NCBI RefSeq assembly: GCF_014270105.1
Contig: NZ_JACNMF010000002.1
Coordinates: forward strand, 372,001 to 436,000
From: Hyunsoonleella aquatilis
Lineage (GTDB): Bacteria > Bacteroidota > Bacteroidia > Flavobacteriales > Flavobacteriaceae
Reading direction: 5' to 3'
DNA length: 64,000 nucleotides
Shown: positions 50,177-59,056 of the stretch, piece after piece
Layout of the letters: every line of letters begins with the position of its first letter
How positions within the stretch are numbered: position 1 is the first letter of the stretch
The notes under the pieces: generated by a model
Databases searched by the model: none
What the model was told of the DNA's origin: nothing
Seen by the model: only the letters and a program-made list of their open reading frames with translations
Program-made: the position numbers and the translations under genes

Positions 50177-51046
50177 TTAGGACAAAAGGATTTTCCATGC
50201 ACTCTGTACGTCCCCAAAGCTCAAATAATTTCTCGCCAATTTATGCTTCTCGCGATGGGTTTTATCCTTAATACCTGGGTAGCGTTCGCTTAAATCATTA
50301 ATAAAGGCATCCACTTCAGCCTGAGTGGGCAAAGCCTCCACATTGGCCAACATACCCAAATTATTTCCTGTTAAAATCATACTGTCCTTCACATGTGTCG
50401 GGAAACTGTCTACCCCAATCCCTAAAGAGGACAAAGGCTTTGGTATTTCAAAAAATCCTTTATTGGCTCTGCTATAAAAACTACCTCCTGCCCTTGCCAC
50501 CAAATCCAGTTTTTGCTGGTCCACAGCTCCGTTTTCATCTAAAATTTCATCATCAATATGAAACTTCACCACCTCACAAATCACTAGATTTCCGGCACCT
50601 CCCTCATTTCCCAATTTCACAATCTCGTTCACCTTACATTCAAATTGCACAGGTGATTCTGCCACTCGAAATGGTTTCACCTCATCCGAAGGCAACATAT
50701 GCAAACCGGCCTTTTCAAACTCATTAACCCCCTCAGGATACTCCGCGCTAGCCAAAGACGCCTGATGCACCAAATCAAAATTCACCACGTTAATGACCAC
50801 TTCCTTAGTGGTTTCAATATTGTGCAACGTGTGCTTTGTGCTGTTGTCCCGAACCCTTCGCGCCGGCGAAAAAATCATAATCGGCGGATTGGCACTAAAC
50901 ACATTAAAAAAGCTAAAAGGCGATAAATTCGGGTTGCCGTCAGCATCCAAAGTACTGGCAAAGGCAATAGGCCGAGGCGCTACCGTACTCAACAAATATC
51001 CGTGTAATTTACTGACTGATAGTACTTTCGGACTGAATGACGCCAT
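50177..51046 (-). CDS. Flavin reductase family protein
   Basis: A 289-residue protein with a split-barrel FMN-binding domain: TVAPRPIAFASTLDADGNPNLSPFSFF, PPIMIFSPARR and the region ETTKEVVINVVNF (in parts). These are the markers of the flavin_reduct/DIM6 family. Such enzymes supply reduced flavin to monooxygenases or act as flavoproteins of their own. The length is longer than simple flavin reductases by about 90 residues, which is usual for this subgroup. The start is the ATG at 51046. Confidence 0.88.
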   Translation of the reverse strand: MASFSPKVLSVSKLHGYLLSTVAPRPIAFASTLDADGNPNLSPFSFFNVFSANPPIMIFSPARRVRDNSTKHTLHNIETTKEVVINVVNFDLVHQASLASAEYPEGVNEFEKAGLHMLPSDEVKPFRVAESPVQFECKVNEIVKLGNEGGAGNLVICEVVKFHIDDEILDENGAVDQQKLDLVARAGGSFYSRANKGFFEIPKPLSSLGIGVDSFPTHVKDSMILTGNNLGMLANVEALPTQAEVDAFINDLSERYPGIKDKTHREKHKLARNYLSFGDVQSAWKILLS

Positions 51047-51328
51047 TTATTTTTTTGATTTGAACAAATGTAACTATTCTGCCACTCAACTAAAAACCGA
51101 TTTACTAACAAGTTGGGCAATAATATTAACAGATTTGCATTATATAGCTAAATTGATATAAAATAACATGAATCTTTTGATTAAAAATCCAAATTTCTTC
51201 GTTAAAAATTATTGCCGTAGCTAGAGCTATGCCTCAAATTTTTGCCTAAAACTTTGATTTTTTATTTTGAAATCTTCTATGCCATTTTATATCATTTTAG
51301 CTATATTACCCGTATAATTAACCATTGC

Positions 51329-52486
51329 ATGATTTTCACGACCCATAAAAACACTATCAGGTGGATAATGATTGTGGTTTCCTTTATTATTGTTTCTCTC
51401 ATTTTGTGGAACACCTATGTGTTTTTTCAAAATTTTAAGGAAGAAGAACGGGTAAAGATGGAAAATTGGTCGTTCGCTCAGACCGAGTTTGTCAATTCTG
51501 ATGTAAATACGAATACCAATTTAAACCTCACTTTAAAAGTATTGGGTAGCAACACCACCACTCCAATGCTCGTTGTCAACAAGGATGGTTCTTTAAGCAG
51601 CTTCAACAATATTGACGAGAAAAAAATAAAGGATTCGCTTTATGTTCAAAAACTAATCGAGCAGTTTGAATCGGAAAATAAACCTATCGAAATCAAGTAC
51701 CAAAACAAACATTGGTCTACCATTTATTACGGAAATTCACCGCTTTTGAATAAATTAAAATACTATCCGCTGGCACTTTTGCTTATTATTTTTCTTTTTG
51801 CCAGTGTGGTATTCTTCTTTTACAAAAGCAATAAAGTGGCCACTCAAAACAAGTTGTGGTCGGGCATGGCAAAGGAAACCGCCCATCAGATTGGAACACC
51901 CCTTTCGTCTTTAATTGGATGGACGGAACTCCTAAAAACTGAAAATGTCAACCCAGATTATATTTCTGAAATTGAAAAGGACATTGACAGGCTTCAAATT
52001 ATTACCGAGCGATTCAGTAAAATAGGCTCATTGCCCAAACTTGAAAAAGCAGATATTGTTAAAGAAACGGTTGCTTCTTATGATTATTTAAAACGAAGAG
52101 CATCGAATTTGGTGGATTTTGAAATCATTGCTCCCATGGAGGAAATCTTCGTAAAAGTGAACAAACAACTTTATAGCTGGGCGATAGAAAACCTTGTTAA
52201 AAATGGTATTGACGCCATGAAAGGCAAGGGCAAATTGACTATTGAAATCCTTAACCAGGAAAATATCGTATCTATAAATGTGTCCGATACCGGAAAAGGG
52301 ATTCCGAAGAAAAACTTCGATAAAATATTTGAACCCGGCTTTACCACCAGAAAACGTGGTTGGGGTTTGGGACTGTCCTTAACGAGACGCATTATCGAAG
52401 ATTTTCATAATGGTAAGATAAAAGTATTGCAATCCAACGTAGGTAAAGGTGCCACGATACAAATCAGACTAAAGCGTGCCGTATAA
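51329..52486 (+). CDS. Sensor histidine kinase
   Basis: About 385 residues from the ATG at 51329. The N-terminus has one membrane helix (WIMIVVSFIIVSLILW), a periplasmic part of about 125 residues, a second helix (LALLLIIFLFASVVFFF) and then the kinase core. The H box is AKETAHQIGTPLSSLIGWTELL; N, G1 and G2 boxes are IENLVKNGIDAM, VSDTGKGI and GWGLGLSLTRRI. The cognate response regulator is not adjacent. It overlaps the next gene by one base. Confidence 0.9.
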   Translation: MIFTTHKNTIRWIMIVVSFIIVSLILWNTYVFFQNFKEEERVKMENWSFAQTEFVNSDVNTNTNLNLTLKVLGSNTTTPMLVVNKDGSLSSFNNIDEKKIKDSLYVQKLIEQFESENKPIEIKYQNKHWSTIYYGNSPLLNKLKYYPLALLLIIFLFASVVFFFYKSNKVATQNKLWSGMAKETAHQIGTPLSSLIGWTELLKTENVNPDYISEIEKDIDRLQIITERFSKIGSLPKLEKADIVKETVASYDYLKRRASNLVDFEIIAPMEEIFVKVNKQLYSWAIENLVKNGIDAMKGKGKLTIEILNQENIVSINVSDTGKGIPKKNFDKIFEPGFTTRKRGWGLGLSLTRRIIEDFHNGKIKVLQSNVGKGATIQIRLKRAV

Positions 52487-52839
52487 TGAAGACCGAAAAA
52501 TGGATACCCATAAAAAAGGTAGTTTTAAAAAACAATTGCCCGGAATGTTTTAGCAAGGACGGGTTGCACTTGACGTTTAAACAGAAATTTGTTGAGAGTT
52601 CATTCTACAAATCCGTAACCAAAGACATCAATACAGAAATCCATTGTGATAGATGCGAAAGCCAGATTTACCCTGAACGATGGACGGCAGACATCGAGCG
52701 CGTTTTTGACTACCAACAAAAGGCCTTTACGCCAAGGCCGGGTTCAAAATATTACAAAAAATTGTTTTGGATTATAGCGATTACTGCAATTGTAATGCTT
52801 TTTGCGGTAACCGTTTTGCTAAGCCTACAAATGGACTAA
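52486..52839 (+). CDS. Zinc-ribbon protein with C-terminal membrane helix
   Basis: A 117-residue protein. CPEC (residues 19-22) and CDRC (55-58) form a probable zinc ribbon, and the end is a membrane helix (WIIAITAIVMLFAVTVLL). It is coupled to the histidine kinase gene by a one-base overlap, so a role in that sensor's signalling is possible but unproven. It ends 4 bp into the convergent HIT gene. Confidence 0.65.
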   Translation: MKTEKWIPIKKVVLKNNCPECFSKDGLHLTFKQKFVESSFYKSVTKDINTEIHCDRCESQIYPERWTADIERVFDYQQKAFTPRPGSKYYKKLFWIIAITAIVMLFAVTVLLSLQMD

Positions 52840-53231
52840 AGCTGAATATGTGCACTAATGGCTTTGGCTGTTTCCTGAAAATCCTCGGTTTCCATTTTTA
52901 CCTTTTTGATAAAGCGCGCATCGTCCATGGACTGCAATGGGATTAAATGCACATGGGCATGGGGCACTTCCAACCCAATAACACTGACTCCAACGCGTTC
53001 GCAAGGAATGGCTTTTTCAATGGCCATGGCTACTTTTCTGGAAAATGCCATTAAGCCACTATAAGTAGCTTCATCCAAATCAAATAGCTTATCTACCTCT
53101 TTTTTAGGGATGCAAAGTGTATGCCCCACCTGATTGGGATTCACATCTAAAAAGGCCAAAAATCCATCGGTTTCCGCTATTCGATAACAGGGAATTTCAC
53201 CGTTGACTATTTTAGTAAAAATTGAAGCCAT
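52836..53231 (-). CDS. HIT-family protein
   Basis: A 131-residue histidine-triad protein. The catalytic motif is HAHVHLIPL near residue 100; the N-terminus IFTKIVNGEIPCYRI and CIPKKEVDKLFDLD are typical of HinT-type nucleotide hydrolases. It hydrolyses adenosine phosphoramidates or similar. It lies 9 bp downstream of greA on the same strand. Confidence 0.93.
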   Translation of the reverse strand: MASIFTKIVNGEIPCYRIAETDGFLAFLDVNPNQVGHTLCIPKKEVDKLFDLDEATYSGLMAFSRKVAMAIEKAIPCERVGVSVIGLEVPHAHVHLIPLQSMDDARFIKKVKMETEDFQETAKAISAHIQL

Positions 53232-53240
53232 TTTTAAAAT

Positions 53241-53714
53241 TTATCTTGAAATCTCGATAATATCAAATTTCATTACTCCGTTTGGCACTTGTATTTCAGC
53301 TACTTCACCAACGGATTTGCCTAACAACCCTTTTCCGATTGGAGAGTTTACGGAAATTTTTCCTGAAGCCAAATCTGCCTCACTTTCGGCTACCAGTGTA
53401 TAGGTCATTTCCATACCGTTGGTTTGGTTCTTTATCTTCACTTTTGAAAGTACTAGCACCTTTGAAGTATCCAATTGCGACTCATCAATTAAGCGGGCGT
53501 TAGCCAAAGTTTCCTCAAGCTTAGAAATTTTCATTTCCAATAAACCTTGGGCTTCTTTAGCCGCATCATATTCGGCATTTTCACTTAAATCTCCTTTATC
53601 GCGAGCTTCCGCTATTGCTTGAGACGCCTTTGGGCGCTCAATATCCTTTAATTGATTTAATTCGTCTCTTAATTTTTTTAATCCTTCGGCAGTGTAATAA
53701 GATACTTTACTCAT
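53241..53714 (-). CDS. greA: Transcription elongation factor GreA
   Basis: A 157-residue protein. The N-terminal coiled coil carries the conserved DKGDLSENAEYDAAKEAQ loop (residues 40-57), whose acidic tip enters the RNA polymerase secondary channel. The C-terminal FKBP-like domain has ISVNSPIGKGLLGKSVGE. It rescues backtracked polymerase. It is cotranscribed with the HIT gene and has two hairpins in its leader (53735-53788). Confidence 0.96.
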   Translation of the reverse strand: MSKVSYYTAEGLKKLRDELNQLKDIERPKASQAIAEARDKGDLSENAEYDAAKEAQGLLEMKISKLEETLANARLIDESQLDTSKVLVLSKVKIKNQTNGMEMTYTLVAESEADLASGKISVNSPIGKGLLGKSVGEVAEIQVPNGVMKFDIIEISR

Positions 53715-53734
53715 AACTTCATCGTTTACATAAT

Positions 53735-53802
53735 AAAAAGATGCTGAAACAAGTTCAGCATATAAAAAAATCCCGCTTTCACGAGATTGTATAGCAAATA
53801 TA
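53735..53802 (-). promoter_or_regulatory. greA leader with -7 box and two terminator-like hairpins
   Basis: On the minus strand, a -7 box TATATTTG (53802-53795) is followed at once by hairpin 1 (AATCTCG/CGGGATT plus seven T, 53788-53764) and hairpin 2 (ATGCTGAA/TTCAGCAT plus CTTTTT, 53761-53735), then by greA at 53714. The hairpins would lie inside the leader, before the start codon. Confidence 0.5.
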
Positions 53803-53861
53803 CAAAATATTTAAGTCGATTTGCTTTTTATTGTAAATTGCGCTCTAATTTTCAAGAATTT

Positions 53862-54299
53862 ATGAGAATCTCTTTTGCCCTTGTTTGTTTCCTGTTTATA
53901 ACCAATTGTAGTAGAAATTCTGTGGAAAACGAAAACTGTCAGTTTTTGCTAAACATCGGTGTGAACGAATCCGTTAATCTTAGTTTTTATCCCCAACTTC
54001 AGTTTGTTAGTGAAACGGCATATATCCCCAATATTGGAAACGGTGGCGTTGTCCTAATCAATACAACTAGTGGATTGGCGGCTTTTGATGCGGCCGACCC
54101 CAATCACCCTTTTGACACATGTTCAGTACTAACCATTGAGGGCGTCATTGGAAAATGTAATTGCGAGGACAAAAATGAATTCAGCCTTTTAACAGGTTTG
54201 CCTATTGAAAATGCTAATTCTAGTGAAACTGCTCCCCGTTGTGCACTAAGGCGTTATCGTGTTGAGCAAAACGGCAACACATTACTAATTTTCAATTAA
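53862..54299 (+). CDS. Lipoprotein of unknown function
   Basis: About 145 residues from the ATG at 53862, which starts a lipoprotein signal ending FITNC (Cys16). The mature part reads LLNIGVNESVNLSFYPQLQF, VVLINTTSGLAAFDAADPNHPFDTC and a further ARCALRRYRVEQ segment, with four cysteines (including CNCEDKNEF). The pattern of a Rieske-like or small beta-rich secreted protein is suggestive, but the CxH pairs of a Rieske cluster are not present. Function unknown. Confidence 0.6.
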   Translation: MRISFALVCFLFITNCSRNSVENENCQFLLNIGVNESVNLSFYPQLQFVSETAYIPNIGNGGVVLINTTSGLAAFDAADPNHPFDTCSVLTIEGVIGKCNCEDKNEFSLLTGLPIENANSSETAPRCALRRYRVEQNGNTLLIFN

Positions 54300-54300
54300 T

Positions 54301-54333
54301 AAAGCGCAGCCAGAGTATTACTAGCTACGCTTT
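54301..54333. terminator. Possible bidirectional terminator
   Basis: AAAGCG-C-AGC and GCT-A-CGCTTT form an interrupted stem between two convergent genes. T runs are weak on both sides. Confidence 0.5.
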
Positions 54334-54353
54334 ACAATCCCTAATGTAAACCT

Positions 54354-56690
54354 TTAAAATTTTAAGGTAGCCCCAACCAAAAAGTTTGTAGTGGCCTGAG
54401 GATAATAGCCTGCAAAATAGCCCGTAGTTGTCCCCGTTGGGCTTGTATTATCTTCAAAATCAAACGAACCAAAATAGCCATTGGACACATATTTCTTGTT
54501 GAAGATATTGTTTACCAATCCTGAAAAGACAATGGACTTAAGCAACTTTTTAGGTTTAATTTCATAATTAATATTGAAATCGTTGACGAAATAGCTTTCC
54601 AAAATAGATTCAGGATTATCCGTATTTCCCATAAATTGTTCACCAACATATTTGCTCAACAGAGACAATTGAAGTCCCTTGGCAGGGAAGAAATTAATTG
54701 CATTGCCGATGACTACTTCAGGTGAAAATGAAATGTTGGTATCTCCAAGGTTTACCAATTCACCATTAACAGAAGTGGTAAAATCCCTGTTTTTGTTGCG
54801 ACTAAGGGCTACGTTGGTTGACGTACTAAGGAAACTGGCAATCTGAATATTTGCATCTACTTCCAGACCCAATCTATAACTTTTTCCACTGGTAGCTCTT
54901 AGTGGGCTTCCCACATCATCCAATTCACCGGTCAACACCAATTGATTTTCATAAAACATATAATACAAATTGGTATTAACAGCTACTTTAGGACTTGCAA
55001 AACGCCATCCTAATTCTATATCGTTCAATGTTTCATTCTCTGTGACCCCGGATTCAAAGTCGTCCCTATTTGGTTCCCTATTCGCTCTTGCATAAGAGGC
55101 GTAAAAGCTGTTTCTGTCACTACTTTTATAGGTCAATCCTACTTTTGGGTTAAAGAAGTTAAATGTAGCATCTGTTATAAATGAAGCCCTGTCAGAATTT
55201 AAGCCGTTGGTTTTATATCTTACAAAACGCCCCTGTAAATCAATATAACCCGTAAGTCTTTCTCCGAGATTAAATGTTGCCTTTGAAAAAACACTAAAGT
55301 CATTTTTGGTGGCATCCCCTTGATAATATCTATCTCTAATATTGGTACCGGCAGTTAAGGCACTTCCCCAAATCACTTCACCATAGTGGTCGCCAGTATA
55401 ACTACTAACGGAAAGCCCAGAAACAACCTCGATTCCAGAATTCTGATAAGTTACGTTGGCATTTAAAACATGAAAATCGTTGTCCAACCATCGTCTTACT
55501 ATAACATCGGAGCCCTCTTCGATTAAATTTGCAAAATCCGATGCGGATTCACCTGGTTTATACTGTTCAAAATAACCCTTACCTTTTGTATAGTTTAGAC
55601 CTAGGTTAGTTGACCAATGATTATTAAAACGTTGGTTCCAATGGAACTGATAGTGGTCCTGCCAATAGTTGTCCGTTTCGTTTTCATAAGTATATGGGTT
55701 TTGCCGACGATTTTCCCTCAATTGGTCCGCCGTTAAACCAAACCAGGATTGATACGTCTGCTCGGCATTTCCGAAAGTCAAGACCTTAATCAAGGTATTG
55801 TCGTCTTTATAAATCCCTTGAAGAAAATAGGATTTTAAGTCTGTAAATGCCCTATCGACATAACCGTCGGAGTCAATTTTTGAAAATCGGCCCGATATTT
55901 CAAAGTGATCCTTGATTAATCCCGTGCCCAGTTTTACTGTATGCTTTCTTGTATTGAAGCTCCCGAAACTATTTGAAATTTCGGCGTTGGCCTCTTCTGA
56001 AAATGCATCCGTCAATAAGTTTAAACTCGCTCCGAATGCCCCAGAACCGTTGGTTGATGTCCCCACACCTCGTTGCAACTGTAAACTCTCAGTCGACGAA
56101 GCAAAGTCTCCCAGGTTGACCCAAAACGTACCTTGACTTTCTGGATCGTTATAAGGAATTCCATTGATAGTTACGTTTACACGAGTGGCGTCTGTACCCC
56201 GAACCCTAATACCTGTGTATCCAATACCCGCACCAGCATCACTGGTAGTCACTACTGATGGCAAAAAGTTTAACAAAATGGGAATGTCCTGCCCTAAGTT
56301 TCGTTTTGCCAACTCTTCCTTGGAAACGTTGGAATGGGTGATTGGTGAGTCTGCATCAACGCGGACTGCATTTACCAAAACTTCGTCCAAAGTTTCTGTT
56401 TTTCTAATCAAGTAAAAATTGATTACGGTATCTCTTTGGACTTCAACAACTTTCATTTGTTGCTCAAAACCAATATAAGATGCAACAACCTCCCGAGTAC
56501 CATCACTTTCCTTTAAATTATACTTCCCATAAAAATCTGTGACTGCATTATTATCTCCTTTGATTCCAACCGTTGCACCTCCTAAAGGACTCCCCTTTTC
56601 GTCAAAGACAGTTCCTGAAATCGTAAATTGTTGTGAATAAATGTTGACTGATAGCACAAAAAGCGCTAAAAAAAGAAATAAATTTTTCAT
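54354..56690 (-). CDS. TonB-dependent outer-membrane receptor, probable thiamine transporter
   Basis: A 778-residue protein: signal peptide ending NIYSQQ, a carboxypeptidase-regulatory-like domain (TISGTVFDEKGSPLGGATVG), a plug (NLGQDIPILLNFLPSVV and GIRVRGTDATRVNVTINGIPY) and a beta-barrel ending in a terminal phenylalanine (VGATLKF). These are the markers of an FecA/BtuB-type receptor. Its message begins with a TPP riboswitch (56836-56988), so its substrate is probably thiamine or a thiamine phosphate. The nearest upstream operon encodes a thiamine-binding protein and a PnuC transporter. Confidence 0.88.
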   Translation of the reverse strand: MKNLFLFLALFVLSVNIYSQQFTISGTVFDEKGSPLGGATVGIKGDNNAVTDFYGKYNLKESDGTREVVASYIGFEQQMKVVEVQRDTVINFYLIRKTETLDEVLVNAVRVDADSPITHSNVSKEELAKRNLGQDIPILLNFLPSVVTTSDAGAGIGYTGIRVRGTDATRVNVTINGIPYNDPESQGTFWVNLGDFASSTESLQLQRGVGTSTNGSGAFGASLNLLTDAFSEEANAEISNSFGSFNTRKHTVKLGTGLIKDHFEISGRFSKIDSDGYVDRAFTDLKSYFLQGIYKDDNTLIKVLTFGNAEQTYQSWFGLTADQLRENRRQNPYTYENETDNYWQDHYQFHWNQRFNNHWSTNLGLNYTKGKGYFEQYKPGESASDFANLIEEGSDVIVRRWLDNDFHVLNANVTYQNSGIEVVSGLSVSSYTGDHYGEVIWGSALTAGTNIRDRYYQGDATKNDFSVFSKATFNLGERLTGYIDLQGRFVRYKTNGLNSDRASFITDATFNFFNPKVGLTYKSSDRNSFYASYARANREPNRDDFESGVTENETLNDIELGWRFASPKVAVNTNLYYMFYENQLVLTGELDDVGSPLRATSGKSYRLGLEVDANIQIASFLSTSTNVALSRNKNRDFTTSVNGELVNLGDTNISFSPEVVIGNAINFFPAKGLQLSLLSKYVGEQFMGNTDNPESILESYFVNDFNINYEIKPKKLLKSIVFSGLVNNIFNKKYVSNGYFGSFDFEDNTSPTGTTTGYFAGYYPQATTNFLVGATLKF

Positions 56691-56779
56691 GTCGATTATA
56701 AGTTATAATCGAATAAAAAGAGGTAATTATTCTTTGTTGTTAATAAATGATTTTTTGAACGTTATATTGGCATTGAAAA

Positions 56780-56829
56780 ATGCTAAAGCATTTTTTTGCA
56801 CAAACTAAAAATGTCCACCGGACATTTTC
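56780..56829 (-). terminator. Expression platform hairpins of the TPP riboswitch
   Basis: Downstream of the aptamer are AAATGTCC/GGACATTT (56808-56829) and AAAATGC/GCATTTT (56781-56800), the second followed by T residues. Together these could act as terminator and anti-terminator elements. Confidence 0.55.
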
Positions 56830-56835
56830 TTAACA

Positions 56836-56988
56836 TTCGCTTCCTAAACAGCATTACCTGTTCTAGGTTCAATGGGTATGATCTCAGCCGTTCAGATTTT
56901 AGATTTACGAATTACGATTTCAGATTTAAATCATCAATCGAATATTGCCAATCGACAATCCTTCAGCACCCCTTTTTGAGAACGCTGC
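56836..56988 (-). promoter_or_regulatory. TPP (thi-box) riboswitch upstream of the TonB receptor gene
   Basis: On the minus strand the thi-box blocks appear in the right order: GGGGTGC (56972-56966), GGCTGAGA (56889-56882), ATACCC (56879-56874), GAACCT (56870-56865), then an AACAGGTAATGCTG segment and GGAAGCG closing. The arm between GGGGTGC and GGCTGAGA is long (about 76 nt), as in some Bacteroidota aptamers. When TPP binds, expression of the downstream receptor gene should drop. Confidence 0.88.
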
Positions 56989-57098
56989 AAAGATAAATCC
57001 TATTTTTGAATTTAAAGTGAAGAATTATGATTTTTTATAGATACCAGAAAAACCGCAATTGGATAATTACCATGAAAGCCTAATGAATTGTAGCAGAA

Positions 57099-57506
57099 TC
57101 AATCCAAATCAGGCCTTTTGCGGTTTGCCTTCTTTTCGGACTGCTTTTGTTTATTCTTGAGACGCTTTCTAACGACAGATTTAGGAATTTTCGTTGGGAC
57201 TCGCTCTTTTTCTTTCTCTAAATTGATCCGAATTAATTCCAGAAATCGGTGTATAACAATTTCTTTATTTCTATGTTGGCTTCTCGATTCGCCACATTGC
57301 AAAATTAGCACACCGTCTTTGGTTAGTTTAGATTGAAGCCTTTCTTGCAGTAATTCCTTTTCCTCGGTGTTGAGTACTAATGATTCTAACAAATTAAATG
57401 TCAGCTCTACTTTTGAAGCTGTTTTATTGATATGCTGGCCTCCGCTCCCAGAACTTTTGATGCCCTTAAAGCTCAATTCCTTTATCAAATCCTCATCATC
57501 AAACAT
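57099..57506 (-). CDS. arfB: ArfB/YaeJ-like peptidyl-tRNA hydrolase
   Basis: A 135-residue protein with the release-factor GGQ motif in SSGSGGQHINKTASKVEL and a strongly basic C-terminal tail (RKRLKNKQKQSEKKANRKR), exactly the ArfB layout. Stop-codon recognition domains are missing. It rescues stalled ribosomes by inserting its tail into the empty mRNA channel. It is the last gene of the five-gene operon. Confidence 0.92.
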   Translation of the reverse strand: MFDDEDLIKELSFKGIKSSGSGGQHINKTASKVELTFNLLESLVLNTEEKELLQERLQSKLTKDGVLILQCGESRSQHRNKEIVIHRFLELIRINLEKEKERVPTKIPKSVVRKRLKNKQKQSEKKANRKRPDLD

Positions 57507-59056
57507 CAGGATACTTGGTGGACGGGTTTCAATAGATCGTTCACAGTTTTTACTGGATTAAACGTTTCAACAGGCACTTCCACAAAAATTGAATTCCAGT
57601 AGGCCATACTACCGTTCCAAAGCCCGGGCAGTTCCAAAGCTTGAATATCCACCCCATTTTGGGTTTTTGTTGTGATAAACGCCGCTTCTGGATCTACGTA
57701 TTTGGATAAATCGTACTTATTGCCCTTATAATCCCTTACACCACAAACCAAATCTGTTGGGTTGAAGTGAGTGGCTTTGTACACTATTTCTTGTTGGTTC
57801 TGTTTGCCAAAATTAATCTGTGCAAATTCTACAATCTGCAATGATATTTTCCCATGTTTGTCCTTTACCCAAAAGGGACCTCCTCCTGGTTCTCCTTGAT
57901 TTTTTACCATACCACATACGCGCATTGGTCGATTAAATCGCTCCCTTAAATATGCCATTTTCTTCTCTGGGTCATAAACATCAAAATCTACTGGAATGAT
58001 CGTATTCAATCGGTACCTTAGGAATACGGCCATTAATTTATAATCCGCTTCCGTTAAACCGCCTTCATCCAATTGCCTTAAGAATGAAAACACTTTCCGC
58101 TGGGCTTCCAGCAATACACCTGCTAATAATTTTTTATAGTTGGACACCTCTATATTTTTGTCGGCTACAACAATGTTGTCAATATTCTTAATAAAAATCA
58201 AATCGTAGTCCAACACATTTAAGTTTTCCAAAAGCGCACCGTGCCCAGCTGGTCTGAACAAAATAGACCCATCTTCATTTCTAAAAACTAGATCTTTCAA
58301 TGTCAAAGCTACTGTTTCCGTAGCTTCATTTTGATAAGAATAGGATACATTAAATTTTGCGCTCGTTTTGCTTTCTAAGGATGGCTTTATCTCATCGAGT
58401 TCCTTAGCAAAAAAAGGATGATGTTTTTCCGAAACAGTAAAATGTAAATTGGCCTTTCCTTTTGAAGAAGCGTAAAGTGTAGATTCAAAAAGGTGTTCTT
58501 GAAATGCAGTGACTGTTTTATCGCTATATCTATGAAAGGGCAACAATCCTTTGGGCAGAAAACTGTAGTTCAATCCATTTTCGTCCAACATTGTCCTTAC
58601 AAACAGAACAAGTTGTTCGCCTTTTGAAAACTCATCAAATTTGGGATAGGTGTTTTTAATCTGGCCTACAACCTCTTTGTAAAAAGGAAAATTTTCCAAA
58701 TTCTTTGAAAACGTGGCTATCAATCCATCGTTGCTAGATTCGATATAATTTTTTAGCGTAGTTTTGGTCGGATCAAAAGTATTCAAAAACTGAAACAGAA
58801 ACTTAAACATCCGAGTAGCAGCACCTGAAGCCGGAACGAATTTAACAATGGAAAGTTCCTGTTGCATTGCTTCATAAAGAGCTATCATTTCCTCAGTTCC
58901 ATCCGCATCATAGCGTTCAATACCTTTATCAATTCTGGCGGCCGAAACCAAATCGGAAAAAGACATCCCGTCCTTTAATCTTGATATTTGGGCATTAACT
59001 TGGTCAATCGTTATTCCTTTATTCTGAATCTGTTGAATGTCTTTATCCGAGAACAT
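57506..59056 (-). CDS. DUF4301 family protein
   Basis: A 516-residue protein of the DUF4301 family, a Bacteroidota-specific group of unknown function. Visible features are PASGAATRMFKFLFQFL (a glycine-rich loop), the region RPAGHGALLENLNVLDYDLIFIKNIDN, and a C-terminal CGMVKNQGEPGGGPFWVKD. The pattern vaguely recalls nucleotidyltransferase-like UDP-sugar pyrophosphorylases. It overlaps the kinase gene by 14 bp and abuts the ArfB gene, so it is in the middle of the operon. Confidence 0.8.
   Translation of the reverse strand: MFSDKDIQQIQNKGITIDQVNAQISRLKDGMSFSDLVSAARIDKGIERYDADGTEEMIALYEAMQQELSIVKFVPASGAATRMFKFLFQFLNTFDPTKTTLKNYIESSNDGLIATFSKNLENFPFYKEVVGQIKNTYPKFDEFSKGEQLVLFVRTMLDENGLNYSFLPKGLLPFHRYSDKTVTAFQEHLFESTLYASSKGKANLHFTVSEKHHPFFAKELDEIKPSLESKTSAKFNVSYSYQNEATETVALTLKDLVFRNEDGSILFRPAGHGALLENLNVLDYDLIFIKNIDNIVVADKNIEVSNYKKLLAGVLLEAQRKVFSFLRQLDEGGLTEADYKLMAVFLRYRLNTIIPVDFDVYDPEKKMAYLRERFNRPMRVCGMVKNQGEPGGGPFWVKDKHGKISLQIVEFAQINFGKQNQQEIVYKATHFNPTDLVCGVRDYKGNKYDLSKYVDPEAAFITTKTQNGVDIQALELPGLWNGSMAYWNSIFVEVPVETFNPVKTVNDLLKPVHQVS

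Noticed and set aside
51209-51242. Imperfect inverted repeat GCCGTAGCTAGAGCTATGCC upstream of the histidine kinase gene
   Set aside because: The outer arms match only partly and no promoter or regulator evidence supports a function, so it was left as background repeat sequence.
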